Shown here one piece after another: positions 1-7,202 of a DNA stretch of 49,350 nucleotides. Position 1 is the stretch's first letter, and the number at the start of each line of letters is the position of its first letter. The translations under genes and the position numbers were made by a program. Below the pieces are notes generated by a model, which saw nothing but the letters and a program-made list of their open reading frames with translations, was not told the origin of the DNA and made no database searches. This DNA is from JAYUJH01 sp043765375 (GTDB lineage: Bacteria > Pseudomonadota > Alphaproteobacteria > Rickettsiales > UBA998): positions 1 to 49,350 of the forward strand of contig JAYUJH010000007.1 in assembly GCA_043765375.1 (NCBI GenBank), given 5' to 3'.

Positions 1-26
1 TAAAATTAGAAAAAAGCACTATATCT

Positions 27-112
27 CATATGTTTATAGTGATTTATCCTAATTTTTAATGACCGATAAAATCGGTAATTAAAAATAGGAATCACTATAT
101 GTGCCACATATG
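27..112. repeat. Long imperfect palindrome at window edge
   Basis: The left arm starts with CATATG at 27 and runs to about 68. The right arm runs from about 72 to CATATG at 112. The tip is CCGAT-AAA-ATCGG, flanked by matching segments reading ATAGTGATT and AATCACTAT. The transcript of either strand could fold into a stem of about 30 pairs with bulges. It may be a bidirectional terminator for the COQ9 gene and a gene left of the window, or a small palindromic element. Confidence 0.6.
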
Positions 113-140
113 GTGGATACCAGCCTGCGCTGGTATGACG
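113..140 (+). repeat. Dispersed palindromic repeat, copy A
   Basis: A 28-bp unit containing the short palindrome ACCAGC-CTGC-GCTGGT and ending in ATGACG. A diverged copy lies inverted at 211-238, and related degenerate copies lie at 23413-23507. This form, a small palindrome followed by ATGACG, is common among intergenic repeats of many proteobacteria. Confidence 0.6.
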
Positions 141-210
141 AACATGTAGAGATTTATGTGTTGAAATTAAAAATATATTCATTTTATTATATATATATAT
201 GTGCGCATGT

Positions 211-238
211 GTCATACCAACGCAGGCTGGTGTCCATA
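211..238 (-). repeat. Dispersed palindromic repeat, copy B (inverted)
   Basis: Read on the minus strand this matches copy A at 113-140 at roughly 24 of 28 positions. The two copies face each other across 70 bp of AT-rich sequence that includes a (TA)n run near 190-200. Open frames crossing the pair are repeat-derived and I do not call them genes. Confidence 0.6.
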
Positions 239-293
239 GCTTGCAAACAAACCACTTTGCTGATTTATATAACCACTTTGTTCAGGCGGCAAT

Positions 294-989
294 CTAAAAC
301 TTTTTAGTGCGATAACGTGACGGATTAATCAGCATATCCACCGTATTTTCCACAAACTTAGTGATATTTGCGTTCGCCATACCCATTTTTTTGCCCACAT
401 TAAGCACGCCCGCAATTTGTCTTTGCACAAATTGTTGCAATTGTTCACTACCATCATTCATGTTATCGCCATTAATTGAAGCGTCATTAGAGCCATCATC
501 ATTCAACCAAAATATCAGGCTTAGACCATAAACTTTAGCGAGTAATGTGCGCTTGGAATAATAATTATAATCCAACGATTTATCCCCCGCAATGCGCCAC
601 ATCACATCACAAGTTTGCCATAATCGCTCGCCCGAACCAGCAATATTCCACGGCAAGGCAGAATATGCGGTGATGCGCCTTATTGCCTCCTTATGCGGCT
701 CAAGCTGTGCAAAACGTTGCATTAATAGCCACTCAATCCGTTCATGTGTGCGCATATTCGCCAAATCATGCTCCGCTGCAAGCGATTGCAATTCATCATT
801 TAATTGCGTATTATAAAACGCCAGTAATTCACTCACTCCGCCCGCAAATAAGCGTTGCCCCGCCATATGGTGCATATTAGCTGCCACCGCTGCCTTGATG
901 ATAGTTGCATCGGACAACCCCTCAAATGCTACAAGTTCCAGCAGTTTATCCAAAATTAATTTCTGTTGTGTAATGCGTTGCTCGCTCAT
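294..989 (-). CDS. COQ9-family ubiquinone biosynthesis protein
   Basis: A 231-residue protein of the COQ9 family, which resembles TetR-like helical proteins. In eukaryotes and alphaproteobacteria it is linked to ubiquinone synthesis as a lipid-binding partner of the hydroxylation steps. Visible hallmarks are the N-terminal helical region (KLILDKLLELVAFEGL), the middle segment with ALPWNIAGSGERLWQTCDVMWRIAGD split around residues 115-140, and NYYSKRTLLAKVYG at about 150. Length fits the family. It lies 17 bp after guaA on the same strand with an AAGG-type ribosome site, so the two are probably cotranscribed. A stretch rich in Asn and Asp at about 168-185 looks like a lineage-specific loop. Confidence 0.85.
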   Translation of the reverse strand: MSEQRITQQKLILDKLLELVAFEGLSDATIIKAAVAANMHHMAGQRLFAGGVSELLAFYNTQLNDELQSLAAEHDLANMRTHERIEWLLMQRFAQLEPHKEAIRRITAYSALPWNIAGSGERLWQTCDVMWRIAGDKSLDYNYYSKRTLLAKVYGLSLIFWLNDDGSNDASINGDNMNDGSEQLQQFVQRQIAGVLNVGKKMGMANANITKFVENTVDMLINPSRYRTKKF

Positions 990-1006
990 AAAACCTTATA
1001 TGATGT

Positions 1007-2605
1007 TTATTCCCATTCAATTGTTCCCGCTGGTTTGCTGGTGATATCATACACTACACGGTTAATTCCTGCAACTTCATTGATGATGCGGTTGGCAACA
1101 TGGCTTAAAAACTTATGCTCAAATGGATAATAATCCGCCGTCATACCATCAGTTGAAGTTACTGCCCGAAGTGCGCATACATTTTCATAGGTGCGCCCGT
1201 CACCCATTACGCCAACGGTTTTTACGGGCAACAGCACCGCAAATGCCTGCCATATCTCACCATAAAGCCCTGCTAATTTGATTTCTTCAATATAAATTGC
1301 ATCTGCTTTTTGCAAAATTGCCACCTTCTCCGCCGTCACTTCATGCGGAATGCGAATGGCTAATCCAGGGCCGGGGAAGGGGTGACGCATCACCATATCA
1401 TGCGGCAAACCAAGCTCCACTCCCAAAATCCGCACCTCATCTTTGAATAATTCCCGAAGTGGCTCAACCAATTGCATATTCATACGCTCTGGCAACCCGC
1501 CAACATTATGATGTGACTTAATGGTAACACTTGGCCCTCCGTGAAATGAAATTGATTCAATCACGTCTGGATATAATGTTCCTTGCGCCAAAAACTTAGC
1601 ATTCTCAATTTTTGCTGCTTCACGTTCAAATAATTCAATAAATAGCCCGCCGATAATTTTGCGCTTTGCTTCAGGGTCAATCACGCCTTTTAATCGCTCA
1701 AAATATATATCCGCTGCATCAATTTTAATGAAATCAGCTGCCATATTTTGTGAAAACATTTGCACAACTTGCTGCGCTTCATTCGCACGCAACAAGCCAG
1801 TATCAACAAAAATACAAGTTAATTGCGAGCCAATCGCCTTCGCAAGCAACGCTGCCACCACGGAGGAATCCACCCCACCGCTTACCGCTGCAATCACATG
1901 TGCATCTCCCACTTGCGCTTTGATTTGCTCAATGCTGCGTCCGATAAAACTAGACATGCTCCAACCGCCCGAGCAACCACAAATATTGCGAGCGAAATTG
2001 GAAAGCAACTTTGCTCCGCCTTGTGTGTGCGCCACTTCAGGGTGAAATTGCACACCATAAACACGGCGTTGTTCATCTGCTATTGCTGCAAATGGAGCGG
2101 AATATGTGCTAGCAATTACCTCAAATCCTGCTGGAATTGCCTCCACTTTGTCGCCATGGCTCATCCACACTTCATGCGTTTCGCCTGCATTCCATAACTC
2201 TGCAAATAATGGTGAGTTTTGCTCAATCGTAATATCCGCCCGCCCAAACTCCCGCTTTTGTGATGGCGCAACTTTGCCCCCCAAATGTTGAGTAATCAGT
2301 TGCATTCCGTAACATATACCCAATATTGGCACACCGAGCTGCAATAATTCCTCAGGCAAATGCGGGCTATAATCAACATGAACAGATGCGGGCCCGCCTG
2401 AGAGAATTATCCCCCTTGGTTGCAAGTTTGGTTGCAATTTCGGTTGCGATGATTTCAGTGCATCAGCGCACTTATTGAATGGTATAATCTCGCAATAAAC
2501 CCCCGCTTCTCGCACTCTGCGAGCAATCAGCTGTGTCACTTGCGAGCCATAATCCACAATTAAAATAGTTTCGTTTGAGGGGTTGTTTAGCGTGATTTGG
2601 TTCAT
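1007..2605 (-). CDS. guaA: GMP synthase (glutamine-hydrolysing)
   Basis: A 532-residue full-length GMP synthase, which converts XMP, ATP and glutamine to GMP in purine synthesis. The N-terminal class I glutamine amidotransferase domain has the nucleophile in GICYGMQ (Cys98) and the His/Glu pair in QFHPEV (His188, Glu190). The ATP pyrophosphatase domain has the P-loop SGGVDSS at 242-248, and the C-terminal dimerisation domain ends in the usual IEWE. Residues 53-64 contain a short repeat (QPKLQPNLQPRG) encoded by a near-tandem 12-nt unit. This looks like a recent in-frame expansion of a surface loop. The COQ9 gene follows at 17 bp. Confidence 0.97.
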   Translation of the reverse strand: MNQITLNNPSNETILIVDYGSQVTQLIARRVREAGVYCEIIPFNKCADALKSSQPKLQPNLQPRGIILSGGPASVHVDYSPHLPEELLQLGVPILGICYGMQLITQHLGGKVAPSQKREFGRADITIEQNSPLFAELWNAGETHEVWMSHGDKVEAIPAGFEVIASTYSAPFAAIADEQRRVYGVQFHPEVAHTQGGAKLLSNFARNICGCSGGWSMSSFIGRSIEQIKAQVGDAHVIAAVSGGVDSSVVAALLAKAIGSQLTCIFVDTGLLRANEAQQVVQMFSQNMAADFIKIDAADIYFERLKGVIDPEAKRKIIGGLFIELFEREAAKIENAKFLAQGTLYPDVIESISFHGGPSVTIKSHHNVGGLPERMNMQLVEPLRELFKDEVRILGVELGLPHDMVMRHPFPGPGLAIRIPHEVTAEKVAILQKADAIYIEEIKLAGLYGEIWQAFAVLLPVKTVGVMGDGRTYENVCALRAVTSTDGMTADYYPFEHKFLSHVANRIINEVAGINRVVYDITSKPAGTIEWE

Positions 2606-2661
2606 GTAATTGTTATACGCAAATTACCTGCAAACAACAACAATATTTTTCACGAACGGCT

Positions 2662-2820
2662 CTAAGCAAGCCACCAATCATTAACCATACGGCGTTCACC
2701 GCAGGGGCTGCCTTCAACACCAACGCAGGGGCTTTTCAAATCCTCGCGATCACCACCTTCGCAGGCGGAAACTGAAATTACGCATATTATAGCAAGGCAG
2801 GTGAATATTAGCTGTTTCAT
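2662..2820 (-). CDS. Small putative lipoprotein, 52 residues
   Basis: A short gene starting at the ATG complementary to 2818-2820 and ending in TAG at 2662. The N-terminus MKQLIFTCLAIICVISVSAC is a typical lipoprotein signal with the lipobox VSAC, so Cys20 would be lipidated. The mature part is only about 33 residues and contains two further cysteines in LKSPCVG and SPCGERR, then ends VNDWWLA. From memory, this LKSPC...CG...VN.WWL layout resembles tiny lipoproteins of Rickettsiales-type bacteria, but I could not check it. Its stop lies 57 bp upstream of the guaA start on the same strand, so it may be transcribed ahead of guaA. No strong ribosome site is visible. Confidence 0.65.
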   Translation of the reverse strand: MKQLIFTCLAIICVISVSACEGGDREDLKSPCVGVEGSPCGERRMVNDWWLA

Positions 2821-2911
2821 AATGATGTTATCTATTAAAATAAATTATTTCAAGTGAGAGACTATTCTTAAATCCACATTTTTGCAAATATATAATCATG
2901 TTTGGCAATAG

Positions 2912-3757
2912 TTAATCAGTTAAATCATAAAGCATGTTGCAAACTTTTACGTTCCCAGCAGCTAAATTATATTTCACCGCATCACAACAAGGCACAGAAG
3001 GAGACCACGCTTGAGCGATCATCTTTCCCGTGCTTGGCACTGAATCATCAATTTTTTTCTCAATTTCCCACATTTCTTCGGGGGAAAATATTCCTGCATT
3101 ATCATTAAACGCACAAGCACAATCCACGTTGAACCGAGAAGGAACAGCAACATTTATCGCCAAATATAAATTAGACTGTGTTAAATCATTTGTATTACCA
3201 TACTGATTATTCCCACCAATATTTTGCCAATTCCAAGGGCCACTGGCAAACATTCCCGTAGCTTGATTTATCCTCACTTTAGGGTAACCCATGCCAAGTG
3301 TGGCTGTGCCATCATATTTTTCTGCAATTAACCCAGCTAAATATAATTGTATAAAAAATTGAGGGCGTTCACCATCATACCAACCATTATCAGGATTAAG
3401 TTTTGAAAGCCACATAGGTGTAGCAGCCTCCACAAAACCATTTCCATTGCCATCTGCTGTGGTTGCACCAAATAGGCTAACCGCATTGGTGATATCCCCT
3501 GGAATACCTTGATATAATTCATCAAATAATTTGACTGCGGTTTTATATTTTTGCAGGTCGGTGATTTGCGCCCGCATATTTGCCGCTTGAATCATATTCT
3601 GCCCTGCCATCACACCGCCCACAATCAAACCAATCACTACCAATACGATAGCCATTTCAATCAAGGTGAACCCAGCAGATTTCACCCTAATTGCGTCCCC
3701 GCTCCTAGCTTTCATTTTGCTTGGCGTGATTTTATGTGCCGTCATGTTATCATTCAT
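2912..3757 (-). CDS. Type IV pilin-like / prepilin-type N-terminal protein
   Basis: A 281-residue protein with a class III prepilin signal, SAGFTLIEMAIVLVVIGL, at residues 27-44. A prepilin peptidase would cut between Gly29 and Phe30 and methylate Phe30. Glu34 is the conserved fifth residue of the mature protein. The hydrophobic helix is followed by an alpha-1 extension (MRAQITDLQKYKTAVKLF) and a globular region rich in Gly, Asn and aromatics, with paired cysteines near the end (CACAF, PCCDA). The start is uncertain: Met1, Met5 and Met15 are possible, and Met15 gives a more typical 15-residue leader. No other pilus or type II secretion gene is in the window, so its partners must lie elsewhere. 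Confidence 0.8.
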   Translation of the reverse strand: MNDNMTAHKITPSKMKARSGDAIRVKSAGFTLIEMAIVLVVIGLIVGGVMAGQNMIQAANMRAQITDLQKYKTAVKLFDELYQGIPGDITNAVSLFGATTADGNGNGFVEAATPMWLSKLNPDNGWYDGERPQFFIQLYLAGLIAEKYDGTATLGMGYPKVRINQATGMFASGPWNWQNIGGNNQYGNTNDLTQSNLYLAINVAVPSRFNVDCACAFNDNAGIFSPEEMWEIEKKIDDSVPSTGKMIAQAWSPSVPCCDAVKYNLAAGNVKVCNMLYDLTD

Positions 3758-3790
3758 AATATCATTATATACACATAATATTAACAGTGC

Positions 3791-3846
3791 TTTAATTTTA
3801 GTGATTTAATTTTAGTGCCTTAATTTTAATAATTTAATTTTTGTGG
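3791..3846. repeat. AT-rich tandem repeat, about 4 units of 13-15 bp
   Basis: Four imperfect units based on TTTAATTTTAGTG(A/C) stand head to tail in the gap between the pilin-like gene and the response regulator gene. This is a short-period tandem array upstream of the pilin start and downstream of the regulator stop. No function is evident. Confidence 0.65.
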
Positions 3847-3903
3847 AATATCATATATATTATCATCTATCTCGCCCCTGCTAGAACAACAATGCACCCA
3901 CCC

Positions 3904-5070
3904 TCAAAACTTGCATAATTGCAATGTTAAATCATCAGTTAAATTGCTGTTATAATGGATAAAAAACTCAGAGGTGAGCTTATGCAAAATCTCATCAGCG
4001 GTTAATTGTCTATGTTGCTGCACAATCTCCGCAATATGTTCCAGTGGCATTGCCTTATCTTTATCTAGGTAATTCTCCACCAACGCATCGCTATATAATA
4101 ATAATATATCGCCTTGCTTCCAGCGCAATTCATGCAGTTCATATTTTGCCTCTGCCATTGAACCAAGCAAATATCCGCGCGAATCCAACCATTGCACCCG
4201 CCCATCACTGATGAATAATGGTGCAGGGCAAGCAGCAGCACTATAGCGAAAACTTTGTTGCTGTTGGTTGATTATCCCCATAAACATGGTGGCAAACTTG
4301 CCCAGCGGAAAATGTTTGAACAGCTCATGGTTCAACTCAGCCAGCGCAAGATTTGGCTCAACATGATTATGAAATATATATTCAATCATGGAATGAAGCG
4401 AAAATGTATATAATGCGGACGCAATCCCATGACCCGCCACATCAGCACTAATCAAGCATATATTATTATCATTCAGCAACCGCACCCCGCAATAATCACC
4501 CGAAACCAAGTCTGCCGCTTTATAATAATAGCTAATATCAATATCCAAATTGCTACGGATTTGTTGCAAAACTTTATGTTGCGGCATCAGCATATGTTGC
4601 AAAATACCCGCTTGCTTCAGCTCCTCTTTATGGCGCATTGCCTCACGCAGCCTTGTTGCTTGCAGATATTGCCGCTCCACATGGGCGATGGTGCGGGACA
4701 TCACCTCTTTTTGGTGCAATGGCTTAGTGATGAAATCAGTTATCCCCAATTCAAACGCCTTGGATTTGCTCGCAACATCATCAATCACCGTTTGCATCAT
4801 AATGACTTTATCATCATTTAGGTGGAACTTTTGCAGCTCGGCTAGCATTTCCATTCCGTCCATTTCTGGCATGTTGACATCTAAAAATATCAAGTTAGGT
4901 TGCCAATCTATGGCTTTTTTCAAGCCCTCAACGCCGTTAACTGCCTCTTCAACTTGGGTAAAACCATAATTAACGCACCATTTTCTGAGCAATTTTCTGG
5001 TGACATCGCTATCGTCAATGATTAAAGTTTTGGTGTTGGCAGCAATGTGCGCTTGAATAGTTGATGACAT
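3904..5070 (-). CDS. Response regulator fused to PP2C-type (RsbU/SpoIIE-like) phosphatase
   Basis: A 388-residue two-domain signalling protein. The receiver domain (about 13-130) has the acidic pair Asp19/Asp20, phosphoacceptor Asp64 in FLDVNMPEMDG, and Lys116 in FITKPL. A helical linker (130-170) leads to a PPM-family phosphatase domain with metal ligands in SGDYCG (Asp192), ADVAGHG (Asp210), YSDALVE (Asp328) and TDDLTL. Phosphorylation of the receiver is expected to control the phosphatase, which in known systems dephosphorylates an STAS anti-anti-sigma protein. A single-domain STAS protein lies at 38012-38335, so the two may form a partner-switch pair. No kinase gene is adjacent. Confidence 0.88.
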   Translation of the reverse strand: MSSTIQAHIAANTKTLIIDDSDVTRKLLRKWCVNYGFTQVEEAVNGVEGLKKAIDWQPNLIFLDVNMPEMDGMEMLAELQKFHLNDDKVIMMQTVIDDVASKSKAFELGITDFITKPLHQKEVMSRTIAHVERQYLQATRLREAMRHKEELKQAGILQHMLMPQHKVLQQIRSNLDIDISYYYKAADLVSGDYCGVRLLNDNNICLISADVAGHGIASALYTFSLHSMIEYIFHNHVEPNLALAELNHELFKHFPLGKFATMFMGIINQQQQSFRYSAAACPAPLFISDGRVQWLDSRGYLLGSMAEAKYELHELRWKQGDILLLYSDALVENYLDKDKAMPLEHIAEIVQQHRQLTADEILHKLTSEFFIHYNSNLTDDLTLQLCKF

Positions 5071-5171
5071 TATTACGCCCTATAGTTGCTTTTATTTCAA
5101 GGATAATAAACTAAACAAGTAAATTAATTCTAAACGCTCAAGCAAAAATAATAATATTTGTATGCATTTAT

Positions 5172-5624
5172 TTAGCGTCCTGCAACCGCAGCTTTTGGCA
5201 CTTGCCATAATTGTTTATTTAACGTATCAATAACTGCTCCACTCGTTGCTATAGATTTTTCAGGATAAGCTGCAATAATTTCAAATCTTCCTTCATCAAG
5301 TTTAATTAATTGCACTAAAGGATTGATAGAAAAAGGCTTTTTATTTTCTAAACTGCACAACTCTATTTTAGGATATTCAGAAACAGTATCCAACCCAGTT
5401 ATTTGATGCATAATGCTAGTTTTTGAGGCAATTTCAGTTGCTATAGCCTCTTGCAATTGTTCTGGATTTTTATTGCCTCCATATGAAACAATATAGTGGT
5501 CACCACCTGTAATAATTTTAAATTTGCCAACTTGTTTTTCAATCCTTTTTAAGGCTTCCTCATCTACACTTAAGTCTGCAATTGCTTTATTAGTTAATAA
5601 AATATTGGTTTCTTCTTGATTCAT
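5172..5624 (-). CDS. Hypothetical protein, 150 residues
   Basis: I do not recognise this protein. It is soluble in appearance, mixed charge, with no signal peptide or membrane segment. Its N-terminal third is helical and charged (VDEEALKRIEKQVGKFK), the middle looks like alternating strand and helix, and the end reads VPKAAVAGR. The single gene is flanked by noncoding AT-rich DNA on both sides. An 8-bp palindrome (5629-5648) sits immediately before the start codon and would include the only plausible ribosome site. Codon choice is AT-rich like the neighbours. Confidence 0.6.
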   Translation of the reverse strand: MNQEETNILLTNKAIADLSVDEEALKRIEKQVGKFKIITGGDHYIVSYGGNKNPEQLQEAIATEIASKTSIMHQITGLDTVSEYPKIELCSLENKKPFSINPLVQLIKLDEGRFEIIAAYPEKSIATSGAVIDTLNKQLWQVPKAAVAGR

Positions 5625-5628
5625 AAAT

Positions 5629-5648
5629 TTTCTCTATATTTAGAGAAA
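5629..5648 (-). promoter_or_regulatory. Perfect hairpin overlapping the ribosome site of the 150-residue gene
   Basis: TTTCTCTA (5629-5636), loop TATT, TAGAGAAA (5641-5648). On the minus-strand mRNA the second arm carries AGAGAAA, four bases before ATG, so the hairpin would cover the ribosome site. It could be a translational switch or a DNA operator. The arms are all weak pairs plus two G-C, so it would melt easily. Confidence 0.45.
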
Positions 5649-5993
5649 CAATGAATTATTAAATTGAATCAATCAAGTGAAAAACTTATTGCAATGCAGC
5701 GTAAAATGGCGCAAAAGCTGCATTTATGGGTAATATTTGTCATAATAATGACTAATTGATAAATCATGTTGCAATTTTATTTTTTTGTAAAAACAATATG
5801 TTAGTTAAATCATTACAATATTATTTGGCAAACACACAGTGAAAATAATAGTTAAATTATTGCTGCATTGCGCCATATTCTTCATGGAAATGTAACAATT
5901 TATGCTTCATTAAACTGTAAGGAATTGCACAAAAAATATATAGTATGATAAAAACAAATGTGATAAAGCAATAAAAAACTTGAAGGAATCATC
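5649..5993. other. AT-rich intergenic region with a separated inverted repeat
   Basis: This gap lies between the divergent 150-residue gene and the PfkB kinase gene. GCAATGCAGC at 5691-5700 is matched by its exact complement GCTGCATTGC at 5862-5871. ATGGCGC at about 5706-5712 is likewise matched by GCGCCAT at about 5870-5876. No open frame of note was seen. The promoters of both genes should lie here, but I could not place them with confidence. Confidence 0.4.
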
Positions 5994-7052
5994 ATGCTAA
6001 ATCGTCTAAGGAACATTTTATGCGTTGGTATGCCCGTTGCGGATATTCTCATTTCGGGCGATAATACTAGCATTATCATGACCCGCTATGATATGCAGCC
6101 TGCGATGCGCAATATGTTGAGTGATGCACAAATTGCCACGCTTGAGGCGGAAATTAACGCTGCCAACTCACAAAATATTGACCCGCAAACCCTTAACCCA
6201 CAAGCCCTTAACGTGGAAATTGTCGCTGGTGGTTCAATGGCAAATACCGCCTGCTCAGTAGCGGGATTATGTCGCCAAAATATTAAGTTTTTTGCTGCCA
6301 TCGCTGATGATAATTATGGTGCAATTTTCGCTGAAGGCTTAAGCCAAGCTGGAGTTCAACATCTTAAATCACCCAAAATCGGCACTGAAACATCACGCTC
6401 ATATGTTATTTCTGATGCAACGGGAGAGCGTGCAATTGCCCGCCACCTTGGGGATAGTATGTCCGCCTTGAAGTTGGAGCATTTGCGCCCGCATATTGAT
6501 GATTGCGATTTAATGTTGCTGGAAGGAGAATTGCCAAGCCTGCCAAATGGTGCTGAATTATGGCTGGAATTGCTGGAATATGCCAAGCAACAAAACAAAA
6601 TGATAGGGTTTAGCTTGTTTGGTGCGGAACAAATCACTAAGCATCGTGAGTTATTTATGCAAACAATCACTGAATATGCTGATATTATGTTTGGCAATGA
6701 GGGGGAGTTAGCGGCTTTGTTTGATGCGCCAACCACCTATTTTACCAAGGAATGTGCGGATATTTATGCAATAATGCAGGCTCGCAACCCAAATGCGATT
6801 ATGTGCATCAGTAACGGCGAACATGCACCATATTTAGCCAGTAAAAATGGGGTGTTTCACGTTGCGCCATCAAATGTTGATGGCTTGGTCAATACGCTTG
6901 GGGCAGGAGATGGATTTATGGCTGGAACATTATCAGGATTGCTGAATGGTTTGGACGAAAACGCCGCTTTGATGCTTGGGCATAAAGTCGCAGCAAAAAT
7001 ATTGCAACAGGCAGCCCCTCAACTTAGCAAGGCACAATTATTGGCATTATAG
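5994..7052 (+). CDS. PfkB-family carbohydrate/nucleoside kinase
   Basis: A 352-residue sugar or nucleoside kinase of the ribokinase/PfkB family. It has the family's first signature AGGSMANTACSVAGL (78-92) and the second, VNTLGAGDGFMAGTL (299-313), with catalytic Asp306 and the anion-hole GAGD. Alphaproteobacterial proteins of this form are usually annotated adenosine kinase, but substrate cannot be read from the sequence. The start is supported by GAAGGAA nine bases upstream. Residues 62-74 (DPQTLNPQALNVE) come from a short C-rich DNA repeat, CCCTTAACC-like, and look like an expanded loop. The gene stands alone and ends before a convergent terminator. Confidence 0.85.
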   Translation: MLNRLRNILCVGMPVADILISGDNTSIIMTRYDMQPAMRNMLSDAQIATLEAEINAANSQNIDPQTLNPQALNVEIVAGGSMANTACSVAGLCRQNIKFFAAIADDNYGAIFAEGLSQAGVQHLKSPKIGTETSRSYVISDATGERAIARHLGDSMSALKLEHLRPHIDDCDLMLLEGELPSLPNGAELWLELLEYAKQQNKMIGFSLFGAEQITKHRELFMQTITEYADIMFGNEGELAALFDAPTTYFTKECADIYAIMQARNPNAIMCISNGEHAPYLASKNGVFHVAPSNVDGLVNTLGAGDGFMAGTLSGLLNGLDENAALMLGHKVAAKILQQAAPQLSKAQLLAL

Positions 7053-7102
7053 ATGTGTTTTTGGTGATGTGGTTATGATTTATGCAACGTTATATGCTCA
7101 TT

Positions 7103-7135
7103 CTGCTCTAAAAATGTAATGTTTTTTTAGAGCAG
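7103..7135. terminator. Bidirectional terminator between PfkB kinase and rne
   Basis: CTGCTCTAAAAA pairs with TTTTTAGAGCAG around a loop of about 8 bases. The stem carries an A run on one side and a T run on the other, so it could end transcripts from both convergent genes. Confidence 0.75.
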
Positions 7136-7202
7136 ATAAAGCCATTACAACTTGTTTTTATTATATAGCTTTACCGCCCCTAAATCCTAATCCTCTAAAA
7201 CA

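Noticed and set aside
101..307. Overlapping frames on both strands at the left edge
   Set aside because: They are made of the palindrome and inverted repeats, with no ribosome site and no protein-like composition.
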